From contig JAFGLP010000115.1 in assembly GCA_016927965.1 (NCBI GenBank), positions 1 to 11,328 of the forward strand: a DNA stretch of 11,328 nt, read 5' to 3'. The DNA is from Dehalococcoidia bacterium (GTDB lineage Bacteria; Chloroflexota; Dehalococcoidia; GIF9; UBA5629). Each line of letters begins with the position of its first letter. The stretch's first letter is position 1. Positions 1 through 4,773 of this stretch are shown here, one piece after another. The notes beneath the pieces were generated by a model. It searched no databases. It saw only the letters and a list, made by a program, of their open reading frames with translations, and was not told the origin of the DNA. Made by a program: the position numbers and the translations under genes.

Positions 1-9
1 ATTCATGTA

Positions 10-38
10 TTGACTTTTTTAATTTTATGTGATTTAAT
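10..38 (+). promoter_or_regulatory. sigma70-type promoter for the DUF2089 operon
   Basis: TTGACT at 10-15 (5/6 to the -35 consensus) is separated by 17 bases from TTTAAT at 33-38 (5/6 to TATAAT), inside a strongly AT-rich stretch. Transcription would begin near 45, about 60 bases ahead of the first gene. Seen in sequence; promoter activity is inferred. Confidence 0.6.
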
Positions 39-56
39 AATTAATAATATTAATTA
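38..56. promoter_or_regulatory. 19-nt AT-only palindrome over the predicted start site
   Basis: TAATTAATA at 38-46 and TATTAATTA at 48-56 are perfect 9-bp inverted arms around one base, directly after the predicted -10 and covering the expected transcription start. A second perfect palindrome, TATTTATAAATA, lies at 66-77. The placement suits an operator, perhaps for the HTH protein encoded next. The low complexity of AT-only DNA makes chance possible. Confidence 0.35.
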
Positions 57-103
57 CTATAACTTTATTTATAAATATTGTAAAAGAGGGCAGGATTAAG
101 AAA

Positions 104-463
104 ATGATGGACTGGCAGGAGCTAACTAGGCTGACCAAAGGTTGTGAGATCGTGGTTGAACGGGTACGCATTCCCGAAAGCGGCATTGCAATCGAAGGTT
201 CTTTTGAGCTTCCGCCGCTGGCCCGCCTTTCTGCGGACGACCAGGTGTTTGTAATGGCCTTCATACGGGCGGAAGGGGTAATCAAAGAGATGGAGCGCGC
301 TTTCGGGGTCAGCTACCCCACTATTAAAAACCGCCTGGCCCGTATCATCGGGCAACTGCAGCTGGTGGAAACCATCAGCACTGATCAACAGAAGGAAGTT
401 ATTGAAGCACTGGAACGCGGTGAAATATCCGCCAGCGAAGCCATTGAGAGGCTATCCAAATGA
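104..463 (+). CDS. DUF2089-family helix-turn-helix regulator
   Basis: A 119-residue cytoplasmic protein of the DUF2089 type, a small family thought to regulate transcription. The hallmark stretch EGSFELPPLARLS (31-43) is followed by a helix-turn-helix at about 59-82 with GVSYPTIKNRL. Members usually begin with a CPxC...CPxC zinc ribbon; here only Cys14 remains and the region reads as plain sequence, so the ribbon has been lost or never formed. The C-terminus (97-117, EALERGEISASEAIERL) resembles the N-terminal motif of the next protein. The start is one of two adjacent ATGs (104 or 107), with weak AGGA/AGAGGG elements upstream. It is the first gene of the plus-strand set and probably regulates itself or that set; target unknown. 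Confidence 0.85.
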   Translation: MMDWQELTRLTKGCEIVVERVRIPESGIAIEGSFELPPLARLSADDQVFVMAFIRAEGVIKEMERAFGVSYPTIKNRLARIIGQLQLVETISTDQQKEVIEALERGEISASEAIERLSK

Positions 464-503
464 AATGTCCGCCGATGCTTACTGATGAGCAAACGGCGCC
501 CGG

Positions 504-532
504 CACTGAGGTGCAGCATGGCTGCTTCAGTG
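504..532 (+). promoter_or_regulatory. intergenic hairpin between the first two genes
   Basis: CACTGA (504-509) pairs with TCAGTG (527-532) and GCAGC (513-517) pairs with GCTGC (521-525) around an ATG triloop, with a small asymmetric internal loop. No T-run follows, so it is a poor intrinsic terminator; an mRNA processing or stability element, or an attenuator, is more likely. Function is inferred. Confidence 0.4.
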
Positions 533-583
533 TATGGATTAAATAACCTACGCATAAAATCTCATTAAATGGAGGTATTTTAA

Positions 584-1033
584 ATGAGTGAAAATCAGAA
601 AAAAATATTGCAGATGCTGGCCGACGGCAAAATAGATATCGATGAAGCACAGAAATTGTTGTCGCTGGTCGATGATGAGCAAGAAAGCGGGAGCGCACCC
701 GGCAGCGGCAGCGCAGGAACAAAATCAGCGCCGCGGTATCTACACATTATTGTTGAACCAAAAGACGAAGCATCTACCGGTGGCCGCAATCATAAAAGGC
801 GCAAGGTAAACGTGCGGGTGCCGTTCGGGCTGATACGCGCAGGCATGAAACTGGCAACCCTGATACCCTCAGATGCAGCCGAACACATGGACAGGGCTTT
901 CAAGGAGAAGGGCTTTGACTTCGACGTGCGGCGTATCAAGGAAGAGGACCTGATGGAGATGATCTCTACGTTGCAGGAAAATGAAATCGATGTGGACAGC
1001 GGTAGCGAGAGAGTCAGGCTTTATGCTGAATAG
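584..1033 (+). CDS. YvlB/LiaX-type SHOCT-like domain protein
   Basis: A 149-residue soluble protein. Residues 4-29 (KILQMLADGKIDIDEAQKLL) are the short two-helix SHOCT-like motif found at the N-terminus of YvlB/LiaX proteins. A Gly/Ser/Ala-rich linker follows (35-49), then a conserved core with RYLHIIVEP and KVNVRVPFGLIRAGMKL (74-90), and a last part rich in acidic residues. There is no signal peptide or membrane segment. The start is fixed by GGAGG at 571-575, eight bases upstream of the ATG. It lies 120 bases after the DUF2089 gene and 38 before the methyltransferase. In the family such proteins go with envelope-stress regulators; a partner role to the DUF2089 protein is inference. Confidence 0.75.
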   Translation: MSENQKKILQMLADGKIDIDEAQKLLSLVDDEQESGSAPGSGSAGTKSAPRYLHIIVEPKDEASTGGRNHKRRKVNVRVPFGLIRAGMKLATLIPSDAAEHMDRAFKEKGFDFDVRRIKEEDLMEMISTLQENEIDVDSGSERVRLYAE

Positions 1034-1071
1034 CAGCGTTTATTTCAAGCATTGGATGGAGGATTTTTACA

Positions 1072-1833
1072 ATGAACAAGCATAACCACAATATTGATTA
1101 CGGCAACTGGGTGTCGAAGAAATTCATCTACGTTCCAGCGGCGCTGTCCTTAATATTTCTGGGCTTATCATTTTTATCGGCCTTTTTCTTGATCGGCACG
1201 TTCTTCTTTCTGATACCCACCATCTACTTTATTTATGCATATTTCCAATTCTCACCCGGGGGCGGCAATCTGCAGGTAAAGCTTCGGGACCTTGTGCTGA
1301 ACCGGCTAATCTGGAACGGGCAGGGGGATCTGCTCGATGTCGGCTGCGGTAACGGGGCGCTGGCCATTGGTGCAGCGATAAAGTATCCTGAAGCCCGTAT
1401 AGTCGGCATAGACTATTGGGGCGGAAAGTGGGAATACTCGAAGGAATACTGTGAAAGCAATGCGCGGTCTGCTGGCGTGAAAGAAAGGACGTCATTTCAA
1501 AAGGCAAGTGCAGCACAGCTTCCCTTTACGGATGAATCTTTCGATGCGGTGATAAGTAATTTTGTCTTTCATGAGGTCCAGGACGTCAACGACAAGCGGG
1601 AAGCCATTAAAGAATCCCTGCGGGTCCTTAAGAAAGATGGAGTATTTGCCTTCCATGACCTTTTTCTGTGGAAGAGCGTGTATGGCGAGACTTCAGATTT
1701 AATTGCAGCAATTCAAAGTTGGGGAGTCCAGGACGTAAGGCTGGTTGACACCAGCCGTCAGGCCTTTATACCTGCCGCACTGAAACTTCCTTTTATGGTC
1801 GGTCAGATCGGCATAATTCACGGCAGGAAATGA
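1072..1833 (+). CDS. membrane-anchored class I SAM-dependent methyltransferase
   Basis: A 253-residue protein with two closely spaced hydrophobic helices at about 20-40 and 41-60, then a class I methyltransferase fold. Motif I is LLDVGCGNGALAIG (87-100), an acidic strand end follows at GID (112-114), and ISNFVFHEV (161-169) corresponds to motif IV. The helical hairpin would tether the catalytic domain to the inner face of the membrane, so a lipid, quinone-like or membrane-associated substrate is possible; nothing in the sequence identifies it. GGAGGA at 1058-1063 is eight bases from the ATG. It is the last gene of the plus-strand set. The fold is clear; the substrate is unknown. Confidence 0.85.
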   Translation: MNKHNHNIDYGNWVSKKFIYVPAALSLIFLGLSFLSAFFLIGTFFFLIPTIYFIYAYFQFSPGGGNLQVKLRDLVLNRLIWNGQGDLLDVGCGNGALAIGAAIKYPEARIVGIDYWGGKWEYSKEYCESNARSAGVKERTSFQKASAAQLPFTDESFDAVISNFVFHEVQDVNDKREAIKESLRVLKKDGVFAFHDLFLWKSVYGETSDLIAAIQSWGVQDVRLVDTSRQAFIPAALKLPFMVGQIGIIHGRK

Positions 1834-2067
1834 CTGCTATACAATACATACAGCACGCGCATTTTGTAGCCGGAAAGCGTCCTCAATCCGGGCAACCAGG
1901 ATCACCGGTTATTACGATAGGTCACAAACCGCCAACAGGCCGCTTTTCCCGGACGCAAATTTGGAAACTGTCATGCATAGGTAAACATCGCGATCCTATC
2001 GACTTAAGGCCTACGCCTGAGTAGCCGACGCCCGGAACACTGCCCAGCACACAAGGGCACCCCACCC
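1834..2067. other. gap with no convincing gene or terminator
   Basis: This stretch separates the methyltransferase from the zinc-ribbon fragment and tetR, which converge on it. I see no Shine-Dalgarno-led ORF, no GC-rich hairpin with a T-run and no RNA gene. Short dyads exist (for example AGGC-ctac-GCCT near 2008-2019) but none stands out. It may be decayed coding sequence. Confidence 0.4.
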
Positions 2068-2104
2068 CCAGCTTACGACCGCATTTCTTGCACAAATAGC
2101 TCAT
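1922..2104 (-). pseudogene. zinc-ribbon gene fragment, or a 60-residue ORF coupled to tetR
   Basis: An open frame of 60 residues begins at 2104, where its ATG overlaps the tetR stop by one base (TAATG), an arrangement used for coupled translation. It starts MSYLCKKCGRKLGVGCPC. The CKKCGRKL piece matches, almost codon for codon, the end of the zinc-ribbon membrane protein encoded at 4774-6507. The rest (GVGYSGVGLKSIG and on) resembles nothing I know and lacks a clear domain. Only the second CxxC half of a ribbon is present, so the simplest reading is the surviving tail of a broken zinc-ribbon gene with a run-on frame. A real small coupled protein is possible but less likely. Confidence 0.3.
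2068..2097 (+). repeat. left copy of a 30-bp imperfect direct repeat
   Basis: This stretch matches 4779-4808 at 26 of 30 bases in the same orientation. The core TTACGACCGCAYTTCTTGCA differs at only one base. On the minus strand it encodes a CKKCGRKL zinc-ribbon end. The two copies bracket the AT-rich tetR/AbfD-like block. Confidence 0.6.
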
Positions 2105-2775
2105 TAACTACAAATTAAACCTATATACAGCCCTTCCATTGTGCCAAGAATATCTTTTATCCTTGAATCAATATCACGATCCCTGCGTTTAATTGCCGTC
2201 AGCTGTACAATTCCAAAAAACGATGCCCACATAATATCCACTAAATGGTATACATTTGTTTGCTTAACAAGCCCTGCTTTCATTGCCAGCTTCCACACCT
2301 TTCTCCCCGTAACGAAGCTGTACTTGGATTCCTTTAGAAGAAGTGACCGTGTATCTTCATCCAGTTTCCAAACCATCCTGGTTTGTTGGAATAATAAAAG
2401 GATTATAAATGCTTCCGGGTCGACATTATACATACCCCAATATGCTCTAAACATATCTTGTACAAACGACTTCCCAGTCTTATAGTAAGAAGCAAGTAAA
2501 TTCTTTTCAATATTTGCCAGTTGTGTATTCATATAATTGGTTATAGGAATCATTAAAGAACAATAAAGTGCGTCCTTGCTTTTAAAATATCGATATATCG
2601 TCGGCTTGCTCACCTGCGCCTCAACACATATATCTTCCATTGTCGCCTGCAAATATCCCTTTTCGAAAAATACTTTCTTGGCAGCTTCATAGATATTTAT
2701 TAAGCGCTGATCATTTTCGCGTTTTTTCCTTTCCTGTATGGCTCGACTGACTCGAGATACACTCTTTGTCTTCAT
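2104..2775 (-). CDS. TetR/AcrR-family transcriptional regulator
   Basis: A 223-residue repressor-type protein. A long basic N-terminal arm (1-25) precedes the TetR DNA-binding domain at about 26-72, with the diagnostic VSKPTIYRYFKSKDALY (56-71) as recognition helix and following turn. The rest is an all-helical ligand-binding and dimer domain with no recognisable ligand signature. It lies 172 bases downstream of the AbfD-like gene on the same strand. That gap holds two strong dyads (2776-2798 and 2811-2872), so it is probably self-regulating and may also control the enzyme gene. The Shine-Dalgarno is modest (GGGCAGG at 2785-2791, nine bases from the ATG) and lies in a hairpin loop. Its base composition is clearly AT-richer than the genes outside the block. 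Confidence 0.9.
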   Translation of the reverse strand: MKTKSVSRVSRAIQERKKRENDQRLINIYEAAKKVFFEKGYLQATMEDICVEAQVSKPTIYRYFKSKDALYCSLMIPITNYMNTQLANIEKNLLASYYKTGKSFVQDMFRAYWGMYNVDPEAFIILLLFQQTRMVWKLDEDTRSLLLKESKYSFVTGRKVWKLAMKAGLVKQTNVYHLVDIMWASFFGIVQLTAIKRRDRDIDSRIKDILGTMEGLYIGLICS

Positions 2776-2798
2776 TTGATAATGCCTGCCCTTATCAA
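2776..2798 (-). promoter_or_regulatory. 23-bp dyad at the tetR start, enclosing its ribosome site
   Basis: Perfect 7-bp arms TTGATAA (2776-2782) and TTATCAA (2792-2798) enclose nine bases. In the tetR mRNA the stem would present GGGCAGG in its loop with the AUG immediately after the 3' arm. As DNA, a 23-bp dyad here is what a TetR-family operator usually looks like. It could act as operator, as a translational hairpin, or both. Confidence 0.5.
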
Positions 2799-2810
2799 TA
2801 ACATATTCAC

Positions 2811-2872
2811 ATTAGTCTAGTTTCTTTAAATTTGATTTTACCAGTCTGAATATTAACACAAACTAGACTAAT
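2811..2872. promoter_or_regulatory. 13-bp perfect inverted repeat upstream of tetR
   Basis: ATTAGTCTAGTTT (2811-2823) and AAACTAGACTAAT (2860-2872) are exact reverse complements, 49 bases apart centre to centre. Between them a weak minus-strand promoter can be read (TTGTGT at 2861-2856, 15 bases, TAAAAT at 2840-2835). Paired operator sites that flank and loop out the tetR promoter are a reasonable reading. A terminator is unlikely because the arms are AT-rich, the loop is 36 bases and no T-run follows. Confidence 0.5.
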
Positions 2873-2947
2873 TCAGCTCACACAAGTGGTGTCCAAACAA
2901 ACCGAAATTTGAGTTGGCTGCATAGTATAACGATATGCATCATGTGA

Positions 2948-4378
2948 TTATTCTGAAATACGCGCAAGTTTCCTGGCATATTTTTTATAATCTTCTAAAG
3001 GCGATTCGCGTCTAATTACTGCCCTCTCTGCCTGGCTGGGACCTGCGCCTACACAAACCTCCACTTGCAAAGGACCCATGGTAAGATTTTCGATGTAGCG
3101 CAATATCTTCATACGGTCTTCAGTATCCACATTGGCAACACCTTTCAGGTACTTATTAACAAATTTCCCGATATCCTTGTGTCTCAGGTCCTTTTCAGAC
3201 GGCATCGTTACGAGTATGCCTCCAGCTATATCATGAGCAGCATGTACCAATTCATAAATATATTTACTATGCACGTTTTTCGAGCAACTAGTACAAATTT
3301 GGTTGGACAAGACTACACCGGAGGGATGATCCGTCCCAAGCGCAGCCGCCGCAACTGCTATTGAGTATATAGCTTCACACTCAATTAACATGTCGCTTAT
3401 CTTGTCCTGTACATGGCTTTTTTTATCTATTCCGTTGTACTCTGCAATTAAAGCAGTTGCACCAATAAGGGTGTCATACACTCCAGCCTTACAACCATTC
3501 TCCCGGTGATATGAGGCAAATCTCCAGACAGCGTCAATTGAGAATTGCGTTTCCCCACATAAAAAGACCCTCTCCCAAGGCACAAAAACATTATCAAAAA
3601 TAATCATCGTCTCATGCGACCCGGCTCCATAGCTGATGTTGCCAGTATCCATCAATGTATCTTCAAGACGACGCGTATCACTCGGGACACGTCCCAATAC
3701 ATGGATAATTCCCTCGGCATTATTTGGCACGCAAAATGACACTGCATATTCTTCTTCGCCCGGACGCATAGTTTGCGTCGGCGTCACAAAGATCTCATGC
3801 ATGAGGGCCGCTCCTGTAATATGCGCTTTGGCGCCTCGTACTATTATTCCATCTTTATTCTTATCGACCACATGTACAAACAGGTCAGGATCTGCCTGAT
3901 CCTTTGGCCGGCGACTTCTATCCCCCTTAACATCAGTCATTGCTCCTGCAATTGCCCAATCGTTTTTCTGGGCAAGCTTCAACCATTCCTTAAAACGTAA
4001 ATGATAATCTGTCCCCATCGCCTTATCCACATCATAGGTACTGGCCCACATAGCAGAGATCATATCCATTCCAACACACCGCTGAAAACAGGATCCCGTC
4101 AAACGCCCTAAAACTCTTTCCAGGTTTATTTTTTTAATCATAGCCTCCCGGGAGAAATAGGGGCTGGTCCATAGGCTAATCTTTTCACCTTTTAAAAGCG
4201 TACTTTCGTCCTGCCATTCAGGCTCCTGAGAGATAGCATATGTTAACTTCATTGAGTTCACTGATGGCATCATTAACGGGTGTTTATATATATCATTAAT
4301 CAATTCGCCGTGGATATACAGCTTTGGCTGGACTTTCTTAACGGTCTCCAGGTATTGCTTGGGAGTTATAATTGCCAC
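2948..4378 (-). CDS. 4-hydroxybutyryl-CoA dehydratase (AbfD)/HpaB-family [4Fe-4S]-flavin enzyme, substrate uncertain
   Basis: A 476-residue soluble enzyme, full length for the family. Compared from memory with Clostridium aminobutyricum AbfD, it shares SCFQRCVGMD (96-105), GAMTD..KGDR (145-154), GIIVRGAKAH.TG (177-189) and MVTMPSE-like LVTMPSEKD (389-397). Predicted cluster ligands Cys97, Cys101, His291 and Cys296 correspond to AbfD Cys99, Cys103, His292 and Cys299. Gln99, Thr188, Glu256, Lys297 and Glu440 match further active-site residues. The loop between His291 and Cys296 (YHRENGCK) is two residues shorter than AbfD YHRQSYGGCK and has no counterpart of its active-site Tyr296. A radical dehydratase or isomerase acting on an acyl-CoA is likely; a flavin hydroxylase is improbable with the cluster ligands kept. 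Start is GTG, with GGAGGAA at 4386-4392 seven bases upstream. Confidence 0.85.
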   Translation of the reverse strand: MAIITPKQYLETVKKVQPKLYIHGELINDIYKHPLMMPSVNSMKLTYAISQEPEWQDESTLLKGEKISLWTSPYFSREAMIKKINLERVLGRLTGSCFQRCVGMDMISAMWASTYDVDKAMGTDYHLRFKEWLKLAQKNDWAIAGAMTDVKGDRSRRPKDQADPDLFVHVVDKNKDGIIVRGAKAHITGAALMHEIFVTPTQTMRPGEEEYAVSFCVPNNAEGIIHVLGRVPSDTRRLEDTLMDTGNISYGAGSHETMIIFDNVFVPWERVFLCGETQFSIDAVWRFASYHRENGCKAGVYDTLIGATALIAEYNGIDKKSHVQDKISDMLIECEAIYSIAVAAAALGTDHPSGVVLSNQICTSCSKNVHSKYIYELVHAAHDIAGGILVTMPSEKDLRHKDIGKFVNKYLKGVANVDTEDRMKILRYIENLTMGPLQVEVCVGAGPSQAERAVIRRESPLEDYKKYARKLARISE

Positions 4379-4423
4379 GTTATCGTTCCTCCACGTATTA
4401 ATTTATATGCTGATGTGACTTTC

Positions 4424-4438
4424 AATAACCGGGTTAAT
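4424..4438. promoter_or_regulatory. short dyad upstream of the AbfD-like gene
   Basis: AATAACC (4424-4430) and GGTTAAT (4432-4438) form 7-bp arms with one mismatch around a single G, about 46 bases upstream of the GTG start. TATAAA occurs on the minus strand near 4402-4407, but no -35 lies at a good distance. A possible operator; weak evidence. Confidence 0.25.
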
Positions 4439-4701
4439 AACTAATCCATAGCTTAGTAGCTCGCAGGAAAACTTTCTTTATCAAGGGTGTACTGCATTAT
4501 TATTTCAACTATTAAAATCTTCATGGAGGGACTCGATAATCAAGGCTGGAAGCTCTGAGGAATGACCAACTAATATCAATATGATAACTGTCATTAAACC
4601 ACATATCTCAATACCTCCGCCTTATACCTGCTTTAAATGAACACCCTTATCCCCCACCTTGGAAATGTAACGATTACTCCCTATCTTACTAACGGTATTA
4701 A
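4439..4701. other. AT-rich gap upstream of the AbfD-like gene
   Basis: Most of this gap holds no clear gene. One short minus-strand frame is listed separately. A single TTATCAA half-site at 4478-4484 equals one arm of the tetR dyad, but such hexamers and heptamers are common in AT-rich DNA. I found no promoter with both boxes at a good distance, no tRNA-like fold and no terminator. Confidence 0.4.
4521..4604 (-). CDS. possible 27-residue leader peptide
   Basis: GGAGG (4614-4618) is followed nine bases later by ATG at 4604 and a frame of 27 codons ending in TGA at 4521. The product starts MWFNDSYHIDIS and shows no known motif. It lies 142 bases upstream of the AbfD-like start on the same strand, where a leader peptide could sit. 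The ribosome site is the only support and chance is a real possibility. Confidence 0.2.
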   Translation of the reverse strand: MWFNDSYHIDISWSFLRASSLDYRVPP

Positions 4702-4737
4702 TATTACTGCCAGTAATGACGTTTACTGGCAGTAATA
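4702..4737. promoter_or_regulatory. two tandem palindromes forming a 15-bp perfect hairpin
   Basis: TATTACTGCCAGTAA (4702-4716) and TTACTGGCAGTAATA (4723-4737) are exact reverse complements around six bases. Each arm is also a palindrome: TTACTG-C-CAGTAA (4704-4716) and TTACTG-G-CAGTAA (4723-4735), centres 19 bases apart. It lies 36 bases beyond the stop of the zinc-ribbon protein gene. No T-run follows on either strand and the stem is AT-rich, so a paired operator or the end of a mobile module fits at least as well as a terminator. Confidence 0.5.
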
Positions 4738-4773
4738 CTACCGCAATGTGTTGTGCCTGTCAATTTCCCTCAA

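Noticed and set aside
122..388. Minus-strand frame of 88 codons
   Set aside because: It is antisense to the DUF2089 gene, whose family motifs are unmistakable.
1830..2024. Plus-strand frame of 64 codons overlapping the methyltransferase stop
   Set aside because: The four-base overlap looks like coupling, but the product is Pro/Arg/Thr-rich without any motif and there is no ribosome site of its own.
2811..2872. Intrinsic terminator for the AbfD-like gene
   Set aside because: The arms are AT-rich with a 36-base loop and no T-run, so a stable terminator hairpin is not expected.
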